64,000 bases of DNA, taken from positions 62,001 to 126,000 of the forward strand of contig CAVRDK010000003.1 in the NCBI GenBank assembly GCA_963719855.1, written 5' to 3'. Source of the DNA: CAIQPV01 sp963719855 (lineage in GTDB: Bacteria > Pseudomonadota > Gammaproteobacteria > Burkholderiales > Gallionellaceae). This document shows positions 51,341 to 60,242 of this stretch, piece after piece. The notes under the pieces were generated by a model. It was not told where the DNA came from. It searched no databases and worked only from the letters and a program-made list of their open reading frames with translations. A program made the translations under genes and the position numbers. Positions within the stretch are counted from its first letter, which is position 1. Each line of letters opens with the position of its first letter.

Positions 51341-52192
51341 CCGCTCTCGCACCGTGAATCATCAATGTGCGCAGATAGGTGTCCCCTCGCTTGCTAATAC
51401 CCAATAAATTCTGCTTGCCGCCGCTGGAGTGCTGCCGAGGCACTAATCCCATCCACGCAGCCAGCTGACGACCATTCTTGAATTCCCGTGCATCACCCAC
51501 TGTCGCCACGATCGCACTCGCTGTGATCGGCGCAGCCCCGGAATCTCTGCCAGCTTGCGGCTCGCTTCATTCTCGCGATGCCATAATTGTATTTGCGTTT
51601 CCAGTTCTTTGGCCTGACGATCCATTTCCTTCAAGTTCTCCGTCAATCGTTCGACCAGATTACGCATCGTGCCAGGCAAGCCATTCTCACCATCTTCCAG
51701 AATCTCCGGTATCTGCTTCATGATCGAGCGAATTCCCTGCGGAATCACAATCCCGAACTCCGAGAGCAATCCGCGTATCTGGTTTCCTTGTGCCGTTCTG
51801 GCTTTCACAAAACTCTGACGTGCACGGTGCACCGACAGGATCGCTTGTTGCTCAACCGTCTTTATCGCGACGAACCGCATGTTTGGTCTGCTGACTGCTT
51901 CACAGATCGCTTCGGCATCCGCAATATCGTTCTTGTTTGTTTTAACATAGGGCTTCACAAACTGTGGCGCCATTAGCTTCACTGTATGCCCGTATCCTTC
52001 AAGCTTCTTCGCCCAATAATGGGCGCTGCCGCAAGCTTCCATTCCAATCAAGCACGGTTCCAAGTTGGCAAAGTAATTCGCCATCTCCGTACGCTTCAAT
52101 TGCTTGCGAACGGCAACCTTGCAACGCTCATCCACTCCGTGAATTTGAAATAGTGACTTTGCCAAATCCAAACCAATTGTTGTAATCTTCAT
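51337..52192 (-). pseudogene. IS110-family transposase 5' part, frameshifted
   Basis: Starts MKITTIGLDLAKSLFQIHGV (DEDD first aspartate), has NKNDIADAEAICEAVSRPNM, and after a one-base frameshift near 51545 continues ITASAIVATVGDAREFKNGR, QLAAWMGLVPRQHSSGGKQN up to GARAVI at the inversion breakpoint. Its true C-terminus (RYAENKAEPDSWLRKLMARR onward) is at 56922-57106. It is therefore broken twice. Confidence 0.88.
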
Positions 52193-52282
52193 TTCGGACG
52201 CCCCTTTCTATGTTTAGTGGTAAGTAAAGCCACCACTACTTTGGCACTTTGATGCCGTATTAGGAAGTGGGCGTCCATTCCA

Positions 52283-52705
52283 TTATTTATGAACAATGCG
52301 AGCGTATTGCCTGGTGGAAAGATGTAATGACGCACAGAGACGGCTGGGGAACAGAAAATCCTCTGATTTAAGGCCAGCCAAACGAATCCACTTGTCCACT
52401 GCGACTCGGGTTGGATCCGTAATTTCGAATTGCACTGGCCGTTGAGTTTTCTGTTGCATGACGATTGCGCGCGAAGCGACGTTAACTCCGTGCGAAATAT
52501 CCCGAACTTTTATTTTAACCAAGTCGCACGCACGAAGCTTGCTATCGATGGCCAGATTGAACAAGGCTAACTCTCTGATCCGCTCAGCCAACTGAAGGCG
52601 AACTCGAATGGCCCAGATGTCCTTCAGCTTGAGTGGAGCCTTCTGGCCTGTCAACTTTCCTTTGTTCCATGGCTCGTGTGGATTTACGGCATTATCGGTT
52701 TCCAT
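52283..52705 (-). pseudogene. Tyrosine recombinase, N-terminal fragment
   Basis: A 140-aa piece (METDNAVNPHEPWNKGKLTG, then LKDIWAIRVRLQLAERIREL and AIDSKLRACDLVKIKVRDI) of the small integrase-like family of ICEs. It includes the first catalytic arginine (SKLRACDLV) but stops at RQYARIVHK before the HxxR/GH/Tyr part. The IS110 end lies next to it, so truncation by IS110 is likely. Confidence 0.75.
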
Positions 52706-52709
52706 GATT

Positions 52710-53243
52710 CTCTCCTTGCGAAAAGTGGAATACCACTGTGCGCTTTATTGGGGAGAATAATCAAGCTGAGTGACGGCGCAGCGCGCGGCACTTCCCATAT
52801 GGTCAGAGCCAACATTATTCCCCTTGAATATTTTATCGACCACAGTCCGCTTTGCATTCAATTTCGCAATGGAGTCTACTTGAAGTTGATACCCAGACAA
52901 TATGTGAACAGAGAATGATTAAAATACTTTCCGATTTACAGTGTTTGGGGTATTTCGGCATGTCTAATAGCCTTATATAGCAAGGCTTTCAGGCGACTTT
53001 CCGATTAATGCTCCATTTACGGAAAGTTTCAACGCATTCCTTCCTCGTTCACGCCGATCCGCACAATTTACTCAATTCACTACGCTGACTGAATCAGGAT
53101 TCATGGTCACGCCTCCCTATAACTACTCGGATTTCATAGTTGCCTGTCCATTACGGACAGAGTGATCTCATAACGCTGCGACACTGCATTTAAATCTTCG
53201 GGTTGCATATCGACATAGGTATCTTGTTCGCATACCTCGTTAT
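52710..53243. other. Intergenic region, no gene seen
   Basis: About 530 bp. The short frame at 52676-52918 has no ribosome site or protein-like features. TTTCCGATTTACAG and TTTCCGATTAATG segments occur, and nothing else is recognised. Confidence 0.35.
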
Positions 53244-53624
53244 ATGAAAGAAGTTGCCATGAATGACACCAGCTCAACCAGCAAGAAAAAATGGAAGTTG
53301 AAAATCACCGCCGCAGATTGGGCGACCATGGTCATTTACATCATTCTCCTTTCGACCTATCTGTCCTACAGAAAGGATATCTCCAATTCACAAATTAACC
53401 GGCTGACCTTGCACAAGGACGTATGCCAAGTCCTGTCCGCAGCAGGCATACCCATTTCCCTTGAACCAGGCAGTGAAACCTGTACGACCACCCTTCCCTA
53501 CCAGCAGAAATCCTTTCTCATGAAATATTCGGCCATTTACTACCCGTTTGGAGAAATGCAGCAGGAATTTCATGTCCTCCCTGGTGATGTGATTTCAGCT
53601 AAGCCAGTCGATATATCTCAATAA
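53244..53624 (+). CDS. Hypothetical single-pass membrane protein
   Basis: A 126-aa protein with one helix (WATMVIYIILLSTYLSYRK, about residues 28-46) and a periplasmic domain containing two cysteines (KDVCQVLSAAG, SETCTTTLPYQ). The start may be 53244 or 53259. It overlaps no gene but ends two bases before the next, so the two are coupled. Confidence 0.6.
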   Translation: MKEVAMNDTSSTSKKKWKLKITAADWATMVIYIILLSTYLSYRKDISNSQINRLTLHKDVCQVLSAAGIPISLEPGSETCTTTLPYQQKSFLMKYSAIYYPFGEMQQEFHVLPGDVISAKPVDISQ

Positions 53625-53626
53625 TC

Positions 53627-53920
53627 ATGAAGAATAAATTCTCCTCCGATAACCGGCCAGAAATGCCGCCATGGCCTGTGATCCTGACAACCCTCACGCT
53701 GGTTTCTGTCTATGCATGGCTGGTTTTAATGTGTGGCTGGGAGCAATGGAAAGCGCTTTGCGTAGTTGCCCTTAGTGCATTCGGAATCATATTGGCGCTA
53801 TTGGGCGCGATCATGATTTTTGAAAATCCTGAAGGGCGTGCCAAAACTTGGCAGTTGGTCAGGAAGACGTGCAGAGATGACCTTGATCTGTTACTCAAGT
53901 TTTTTCGGATACGCAAATAG
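53627..53920 (+). CDS. Hypothetical two-helix membrane protein
   Basis: A 97-aa protein with two hydrophobic helices (PVILTTLTLVSVYAWLVLMC and VVALSAFGIILALLGAIMIF). It forms a pair with the preceding membrane protein. The function is unknown. Confidence 0.6.
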   Translation: MKNKFSSDNRPEMPPWPVILTTLTLVSVYAWLVLMCGWEQWKALCVVALSAFGIILALLGAIMIFENPEGRAKTWQLVRKTCRDDLDLLLKFFRIRK

Positions 53921-54088
53921 CGATGAGCACCCTCGCTGTCCGTCGCGACCGCAGGACAACCTACAGTCATGGAATCGATAAATTAATCTTTGGAAATTTG
54001 TCGACTTAGGTAAATTGATCTTGCATTCACTAATTGAGCAATACGTTGTTCTGGCTTGGCAGTACCTTCGCATAGGTGAGACACCTTC

Positions 54089-54844
54089 ATGAATATTCTA
54101 AAAATCCATACCCTCGCAACATCGCAATCTGACACTTTTATCGTGTACTGGAGCAACAGCACTGTACGCCTCGGCGGTTTACTTAAAGTGCGCGTCACCG
54201 CACCGATAGAAGACCGGCACATCGCAGCAGAGTTGGCAGCCATGCAGCATCTGCTGGAAGTAAAGTGCATTTTAGGCAACAAGCTGGTCGGAAATGCCGG
54301 TACGCAATTGATTGTTTCACTAGGCGCAATACGCAAACTGCACCGGAGACAATCGGACAAGGTGCATTTAGTGCCGTTTGCCAATTTCCTGACTACCCGT
54401 TTTGCGGGGTGCGGGCTAAAAGTAGACAAGGACACCGTCTGGTTTAATGGTTTCCAGCCTGACTCGATAGAGGATTTACTGGTCACAGGGCCAATACGCG
54501 AAACAATCAAGGTCACGGGTTTAGGGAATGTTTGCATCACTCGACATGTATTGGATCGGTTTGCGGATCGATTCCTTGCCGAAACCACACCAGACAATGC
54601 CGCACAGGAAGCATGGGTGAATCTGGCCGCATTGGCGTCTGACGACTCGGTACGCGAAGTAGCACGCAATAGCTTATGGAGTGCGGCCAAATATTCCCGA
54701 CAGGGAAAACAGGAAGGCCGCTACTTTCTAAACGCCAAACGTAATCTAGTTCTGGTCGTAACGGATCACCCTAAAGAAGGAAAACGGCTGGTAACCACCT
54801 ATCCCGCTACCCGCCACTTCCATGACATGCCGAGGGCGGCATGA
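54089..54844 (+). CDS. Hypothetical ICE-type protein, possible nuclease-like C-terminus
   Basis: A 251-aa soluble protein. The N-terminal half has alternating strands and helices with RHIAAELAAMQHLLEVKCIL (perhaps RNase-H-like). The C-terminal half (VCITRHVLDRFADRFLA, then EGRYFLNAKRNLVLVVTDHP) resembles the BECR/RelE-type toxin fold. Both are weak impressions. It heads a coupled operon of four genes ending with topB (overlaps by four bases with the next). Confidence 0.55.
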   Translation: MNILKIHTLATSQSDTFIVYWSNSTVRLGGLLKVRVTAPIEDRHIAAELAAMQHLLEVKCILGNKLVGNAGTQLIVSLGAIRKLHRRQSDKVHLVPFANFLTTRFAGCGLKVDKDTVWFNGFQPDSIEDLLVTGPIRETIKVTGLGNVCITRHVLDRFADRFLAETTPDNAAQEAWVNLAALASDDSVREVARNSLWSAAKYSRQGKQEGRYFLNAKRNLVLVVTDHPKEGKRLVTTYPATRHFHDMPRAA

Positions 54845-54885
54845 TTTGTGTTGGCACGAATCTATATCCTCATAAGGAAAGGAAG

Positions 54886-55119
54886 ATGCCGGTGACAAAA
54901 GAAGGAATGAGGCAACTGATCAAATCCGGTAGGACTGCCATTGAATATCGCATGTTGGGCGTGGTGATCCGCCCAAGAGCATTAACTGAAGCCGATGATG
55001 CCGAACTGGAAGGGCTCCGCGCACTTCTGGAAAAATACGACGAATGCATGTCAGCTTATGAACTGCCGAACAATCCTGACAGGGTGGCAGCCAATGATAA
55101 TGAAGGAGCGAAAAAGTGA
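54886..55119 (+). CDS. Small hypothetical protein
   Basis: A 77-aa protein (MPVTKEGMRQLIKSGRTAIE, then DDAELEGLRALLEKYDECMS). The ATG at 54886 has AAGGAAAGGA before it and is preferred over 54841. It overlaps the next gene by four bases. No family is recognised. Confidence 0.6.
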   Translation: MPVTKEGMRQLIKSGRTAIEYRMLGVVIRPRALTEADDAELEGLRALLEKYDECMSAYELPNNPDRVAANDNEGAKK

Positions 55120-55733
55120 ATCCCCCAATGCAGTTACGTTATCGCCACGATGACCATACCAGAGAGCTGAGGGATGTGCGCAAAACACGATCTGTTGAGG
55201 TGCCGTGTGAACAGGTGTTTTTTGTGGTCTTCCGGGTTTGGTTTTTAAATGAGTTGCACTACCACCATGCCCTGATTCTGGCTGATGACTACGAATCCTT
55301 CGCGGAAGGAATCGCAGGAGAGGTCCAATTCATTATGGATCACCAATTCGCTTGTTACAAAATTGATGTCTCACTCGTTTTTGTACGAAACCTGATGATG
55401 CAGAGGCAGGATATCAAGGATGCGGCGATAGAAATGGACATTACGACTGACATCAGGAAAGGCATAGCAAAGCGTAACGACGAGATGTTCATGGCCCTCG
55501 GACTGGTTGGAGATAAAGAGTTGTCCCTGATTAAAGTGGTAGCGGTTGATGCACTTAAGGCTATCGAATGTGCCAGCATGGAATGTCTCCATCAAAACCG
55601 GGATAAATTTACCCCGGTGGAAATTTGTCAGGCACATCCAGTCACTTCTGAATGCTACGCGCTATTTGATGTAGCGGCTGCTCGCATCAAAGCATTGCTC
55701 GACTCCAATCCCATAAATACCTATCTGCAATAA
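55116..55733 (+). CDS. Hypothetical protein upstream of topB
   Basis: A 205-aa soluble protein (VFFVVFRVWFLNELHYHHAL at about residue 28). No known domain. It sits in the coupled operon before topB, a position where ICE accessory genes are common. Confidence 0.55.
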   Translation: MNPPMQLRYRHDDHTRELRDVRKTRSVEVPCEQVFFVVFRVWFLNELHYHHALILADDYESFAEGIAGEVQFIMDHQFACYKIDVSLVFVRNLMMQRQDIKDAAIEMDITTDIRKGIAKRNDEMFMALGLVGDKELSLIKVVAVDALKAIECASMECLHQNRDKFTPVEICQAHPVTSECYALFDVAAARIKALLDSNPINTYLQ

Positions 55734-55738
55734 TTCAT

Positions 55739-57106
55739 ATGAAAAATCAGACCTATCACACACTTTATCTTTGCGAGAAGCCCTCGCAAGCACGCACGTT
55801 GGCCAAACACGTTGGCGCAGGAACGTATGAGGACGGGGTTTATACGGGCCGTGGAAACGTTGTACTTAACGCGTACGGTCATTTGCTGAATCTGTCCATG
55901 CCGGAAGAATATAGTAGTGGGTACGATCAGGGGCCATGGTGCCTGGAAAAGCTCCCGATCCTTCCCGAGAAATGGGAATGGAAGGTCAAAGAGAATCATC
56001 TCCAGCATTACCATAAGATAGGTCAATGGCTAGATCGGGTCAAAACGGTAGTAATCGCAACCGACCCGGATGAAGAGGGTGAGGTCATCGGCCGTCAAAT
56101 CCTTTACGAATTGGGTTTTAAGGGGAAAATTTTGCGCCTGTGGGCATCAGCGCTCGATCCCGACTCACTGAAATTTGCACTGAAGAATTTGCTTCCCCTT
56201 TCCGCCACTGACGCTGTATACCGCGCAGGCTGCGTGCGCCGTAAGCTGGATTGGTTGTACGGCATCAATCTAAGCCGGGCATTTTCGCTTCGCTTAGGCA
56301 AGCCGACTGGTATCGGTCGCGTCAAGACACGGCTACTGACCGAGCTGGTCAACCGTGAGATGGAGATCACGCATTTCACGCCGACAGATTTCTACACTAC
56401 CCAGGCCCTATTCCAGGATGTGGTTCTCGAATGGCAAACGACTAGTCCGTGCCCCGACACCCCTCGGTTGTCGTCAGCAGAAAATGTCACAGCCATTTGT
56501 ATTGCCGCCAGTCAAACGCAGGAACTCCTGCCCCCTCCCCTGCCGCTCACGCTGTCGGCACTATTAGCTAATGCTGCCGATATGGGGATAGATTTAACCT
56601 GCGCCTATGCTGCGGTACAAAATTTGTATGAAGCTGGAGCGATCAGCTATCCGCGCACCAGCTCGACTGAGATGCCGAATGTGGGAGCACAGGGTTTCGC
56701 TGCACACCATGCCATCATCAATACGATGGAATCATGCCCGGAACGACTATCAGAAGATGCCCAAAAGATTTTCAGGATGGTTAACTTCAATTGCCTCATG
56801 CAGATAATTGGTGAGGCAACTCTGAACGTGCGCAAATTGGTATTTGAAATTGGCGGCGAGATATTCGCTGCGACTGACTACTGGCTTGACCCACTCAAGA
56901 TACACGATGCGGGATGGATAATCCGCTACGCCGAGAACAAAGCAGAGCCAGATAGCTGGTTGAGAAAGCTAATGGCCAGGCGCAACAAGAATGTGGCGGC
57001 TGTCGCACTAGCGAACAAGAATGCACGGATCGTGTGGGCACTGTTGGCCAATGATCGAACATTCCGCTCCGATTACACACCGGCAGCCGTCGTTGCCGGA
57101 ATGTAA
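55739..57106 (+). pseudogene. topB: Topoisomerase III 5' part, fused to a transposase 3' part
   Basis: Residues 1-394 (to 56919) are a type IA topoisomerase: Toprim (LYLCEKPSQARTLAKHVGAG; the DxD-type acidic cluster in VVIATDPDEEGEVIGRQILY), and the cap with the active-site tyrosine region YEAGAISYPRTSSTEMP. From 56922 the frame is the C-terminus of an IS110-type transposase (DSWLRKLMARRNKNVAAVAL, then ANKNARIVWALLANDRTF). The rest of topB is at 50895-51340 on the opposite strand. Confidence 0.9.
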
Positions 57107-57139
57107 TAGGAGCGGTTGACAAAACCAGTTATTAACGAA

Positions 57140-57310
57140 TTTAAGGAGCACAACCACCGGTTGCATAGGCAATCATGAAATGATGGCGAGATAGGTCAGA
57201 CCGTGAGTAACTAAGCCGCCGATCGCGATGTTGCGTTGGGGCACAGTCCCAGCCTGTGCCGGCTGCACCAAGGCCGTGCTAAGAATTAGTGCTGCTATCA
57301 AGGTTTTCAT
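57140..57310 (-). CDS. Small secreted protein
   Basis: A 56-aa protein with a signal peptide (MKTLIAALILSTALVQPAQA) and a short mature part (GTVPQRNIAIGGLVTHGLTY to GGCAP). AAGGAG precedes the start by eight bases. Too short for a family call. Confidence 0.6.
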
Positions 57311-57364
57311 GATGACTCTCCTTCTCGTTGGTTATTACTTCTGACGTTTGATTTCTTCCTTGGT

Positions 57365-57685
57365 TTACGCAAATGAGGAACGAATAGTTCGGAGAAGCTC
57401 TTTCAAACTTTCAAAATACTCTTCGCTTGGGTTATTAAGGCAATACGATGGGGGTAATTCCATCATGCCCGGATATAAATGGTTGTGGACAGAGAATATT
57501 GCCCATCTAACAACGCTTCCCGGCCCAGGTGCGTAGAATCCGACTTTGTGGTTCACTGAAAGACAGCGCAAAAACTTCGCCATTGCCTGCTTGAATTCTG
57601 GTGACAGCTTTTTATCAAGCTTGTGAAAGACATCTCTGACTTTATAAAAACTTTCGCAATATCCGCTATCAGCAGTCATATGCAT
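57365..57685 (-). CDS. Hypothetical protein coupled to deacetylase-like gene
   Basis: A 106-aa soluble protein (ADSGYCESFYKVRDVFHKLD, then GPGSVVRWAIFSVHNHLYPG). It starts within the last codons of the deacetylase-like gene, so the two are coupled. No family is recognised. Confidence 0.55.
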   Translation of the reverse strand: MHMTADSGYCESFYKVRDVFHKLDKKLSPEFKQAMAKFLRCLSVNHKVGFYAPGPGSVVRWAIFSVHNHLYPGMMELPPSYCLNNPSEEYFESLKELLRTIRSSFA

Positions 57686-58574
57686 TCCCCATAAAAACCT
57701 GCGCACACTCCTTCATTGTGTTGTCGTGTATGTCCAACACAGGACGTATGCCGCCATTTGAATCAATCTGATAACCTCCAGCCAGATTCCAAGCTATGGG
57801 AATGTTCATTCGCTTGGCCGTTGAAAATACTTGCCAGTCACGTTCGGCAAGCTGTTCTGTTGTAAGCCATCCGCCAAGTGGATCGTCGATATGGGGATCG
57901 GCCCCGGCCTGGTAGAGAATGATGTCGCAATCAGCCATGCATTCCATGATGGACTGAATCTGTTCGATAAATTCGCTCGCTTGCTTCTCATCGAAATACT
58001 TTCCGCCAGCGGTGTAATGGACTATCCAACTGTCCAGCTTCATTTCTTCTATGATCTCATCTGTGCCGTTGCCATAATGCATATCGAAATCCAGAATACC
58101 AACCTTTCTGGCAAGACCTTCAACCCTTAGAACGCAGGCAGTGATCACCAGTCCATTGAACGTGCAATATCCACTGCACTTGCTGTATCCAGCATGATGA
58201 AATCCTGAGCATGGTGCTACTGCTACTAGCCCATTACTTATGGCCTCACGACTTGCAGATATCATTGAGCCAACGGTATAGGGTAGTGATGTGGCAACAA
58301 TAGGCAATTTATTGCTGAACCCGTTTTTGATGTTGCATGACAGAATGTCATGCACATACTTCTCATCGTGTGCCAAACATATATCCGTCTCAGTTGCCTG
58401 CTCTGGCTTGACGATTTCTAACGGGATTCCAAGCTTAAGCCACGATGACACCACATCGGACGGCTTGCCTGCGCTCGGTGAATAGTTTGCAAATCTCGCA
58501 ACCATCTCATCCCGATAGAATACGGGAATACGAATTAGGTTTACATCGTTGCTATACTGATTTCCGGTTGTCAT
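57669..58574 (-). CDS. Histone-deacetylase-like amidohydrolase
   Basis: A 301-aa arginase/deacetylase-fold enzyme. The tandem histidines are in APCSGFHHAGYSKCSGYCTF, the zinc ligands in GILDFDMHYGNGTDEI (D-x-H) and QAGADPHIDDPLGGWLT (D). The general arrangement is that of bacterial acetylpolyamine or acetoin-utilization deacetylases. Start at 58574 follows GGAG. The substrate is unknown. Confidence 0.85.
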   Translation of the reverse strand: MTTGNQYSNDVNLIRIPVFYRDEMVARFANYSPSAGKPSDVVSSWLKLGIPLEIVKPEQATETDICLAHDEKYVHDILSCNIKNGFSNKLPIVATSLPYTVGSMISASREAISNGLVAVAPCSGFHHAGYSKCSGYCTFNGLVITACVLRVEGLARKVGILDFDMHYGNGTDEIIEEMKLDSWIVHYTAGGKYFDEKQASEFIEQIQSIMECMADCDIILYQAGADPHIDDPLGGWLTTEQLAERDWQVFSTAKRMNIPIAWNLAGGYQIDSNGGIRPVLDIHDNTMKECAQVFMGNAYDC

Positions 58575-58643
58575 AATGATCTCCATGCCGCACATGATAC
58601 GGAGGGTGCAGTCTCACCAAGTGAGCCTGTCTGAAATCCAGCA

Positions 58644-59303
58644 GTGGTGCAGGTCGGAGGGGGTATTCAAGCAGTTTGGAGCGCTTTTACCTATTCATCG
58701 AAATATGTGAATGTTTGGCTTGCGGGTCTTGGCGTGCGGATTGCGATGTTGAGGTGGATTTCATGTCCGTTTGCTGCATATGAACTATTTACTCGGGATG
58801 AAATCGGATTAGCGCTTTATTCTTTGTTCTGGCCGTTTCTCATGCATGTGTTGAAAGCACCCCTATGGACAATCATGGGCATTGCCTTCGGATTTTTTTC
58901 CAAGATTGATTTTGGGCAAGTTGGCTTTTTCCAGACCCTATTCATGCAAAAACTCAGATACACAATTAACCACGAGCATGATCTGGACTCCGGCATTGTC
59001 GACGACAAAATTGTCGACTGGAAGAAGTTCGCCCATGCAACATGGAACGAGCAACTCGCTGGTATCGTCGCGGAATGTGGGATGCATAACCCAGAAATAG
59101 ATATTCGCATCTATCCACAAAACACGCTCGATCACGCTGCCCAAGCGCTTTTCTTGGCGCGACCAGACGAATATGAGGAGACATTGGACCGACTTCAGAG
59201 TGATTATGGAAGCGGCCAGTTTCCAGTTATTGTTTTTGTCCGAGGAGAGATTCGCAGGCGCTTTATGTTGCTCATAATGCCTTCCGCCGTAGATCAGCCG
59301 TGA
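58644..59303 (+). CDS. Integron-cassette protein 1, membrane-associated
   Basis: A protein of up to 219 aa with a hydrophobic region (ALYSLFWPFLMHVLKAPLWT) and a soluble C-terminal part (DIRIYPQNTLDHAAQALFLA). The start is uncertain (GTG at 58644, or later, such as the ATG at 58746). An attC site begins 11 bp after its stop, which marks it as a gene cassette. The function is unknown. Confidence 0.6.
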   Translation: MVQVGGGIQAVWSAFTYSSKYVNVWLAGLGVRIAMLRWISCPFAAYELFTRDEIGLALYSLFWPFLMHVLKAPLWTIMGIAFGFFSKIDFGQVGFFQTLFMQKLRYTINHEHDLDSGIVDDKIVDWKKFAHATWNEQLAGIVAECGMHNPEIDIRIYPQNTLDHAAQALFLARPDEYEETLDRLQSDYGSGQFPVIVFVRGEIRRRFMLLIMPSAVDQP

Positions 59304-59313
59304 CTGACCCGAC

Positions 59314-59383
59314 GCCCAACCCGGCAGCCCACTCGGACGCTGTGCGATAAAGCCGCGCAGCGCCGATGACTTTTACGTTGGGC
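59314..59383 (+). repeat. Integron attC recombination site
   Basis: A 70-bp site opens with GCCCAAC (RYYYAAC) and closes with GTTGGGC (GTTRRRY). The interior has paired arms with GCTGTGCGATAAAGCCGCGC and AGCGCC, as in typical 59-base elements. It lies between two co-directional ORFs, as expected for cassettes. Confidence 0.88.
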
Positions 59384-59399
59384 ATTTGGAGTATAAGCT

Positions 59400-60074
59400 G
59401 TGAATGTTCGCTATTTCTTAGACTGTCGCATCGCCTTTATCCGCCAGTTCTACGCTACGGCATCCGAGCCTTATATTGAGCGAAAGCGAAAGATTGAAGC
59501 ACATGAGGAACCATTCATTCCCCCATACAGCGAAGATGATGAGCCACCTTTCCTCGACAAGTGGCTCGAAGCCGATGAATCTCTTCACGTTCTGGCATAC
59601 TCATGCATCTCTATGCTTGCCGCTGCGCTTCACCTCTATCTTGAGTCATGGGTCAAACAAAGCGGTATCGTTGTAGACCAATCGATGAAGAAGTCAGTGT
59701 TCAAAAACAAAGGCTGGTTTTCCGGCTACGATGCCCATTTCACCAAGCATTTCAATGTTGCGTTCAAAAATGGGCCGTCTGATCTAAAAATGCTCGAAGA
59801 AGTTGTTCTTGTGCGCAACCGGATTGAACATCCGCCTTCAATTACCGATCAAAAGACGCAATACTCCGCTTCTGACCTAAAGCAACTGCGGCATCCGTTC
59901 TTCGTAGACAAAACCGAGATGGCTCTACTTGGCTATTCAGATGAAGAGGCAATACCTCGGTTCATGTTGCCCACCGTGCATATAACTGAAATGCAGTTAC
60001 TCGCCGGTGTGGCAGAAGTCGAGCGTTTCTCCGTTTGGTTTGACCCCGCAATTGAGGCCGCTGTACATGGATAG
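59400..60074 (+). CDS. Integron-cassette protein 2
   Basis: A 224-aa soluble protein with a GTG start 16 bp after the attC core, the usual spacing. It contains HVLAYSCISMLAAALHLYLE and RNRIEHPPS (near residue 139), a pattern seen in HEPN-like or MAE28990-like helical proteins (the R-x-x-x-x-H is R139/H144 in this numbering), but this call is weak. The remains of another attC core (GCCCAAC) lie seven bases after the stop. Confidence 0.6.
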   Translation: MNVRYFLDCRIAFIRQFYATASEPYIERKRKIEAHEEPFIPPYSEDDEPPFLDKWLEADESLHVLAYSCISMLAAALHLYLESWVKQSGIVVDQSMKKSVFKNKGWFSGYDAHFTKHFNVAFKNGPSDLKMLEEVVLVRNRIEHPPSITDQKTQYSASDLKQLRHPFFVDKTEMALLGYSDEEAIPRFMLPTVHITEMQLLAGVAEVERFSVWFDPAIEAAVHG

Positions 60075-60080
60075 TAAGAT

Positions 60081-60087
60081 GCCCAAC
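60081..60087 (+). repeat. attC half-core (truncated attC)
   Basis: GCCCAAC lies seven bp after the second cassette's stop, in the place of an R'' core. No matching GTTRRRY follows at attC distance; the sequence changes to unrelated DNA. Confidence 0.5.
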
Positions 60088-60242
60088 CTTATGCTGGAGG
60101 CCGTGAAATAGATGCAGAAGGTGAATACATTGAGTACGAGTGCGGCCTTGCATTTCAAGACGGAGTTGTGCTATCGCCATGCAAGCAATAATGGGGTCTA
60201 TCTACATATCAGAATTACCGTGGATACCACCTGAAAGAAAAT

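Noticed and set aside
52676..52918. An 80-aa plus-strand ORF
   Set aside because: It overlaps the integrase fragment start antisense, has no ribosome site and resembles no protein.
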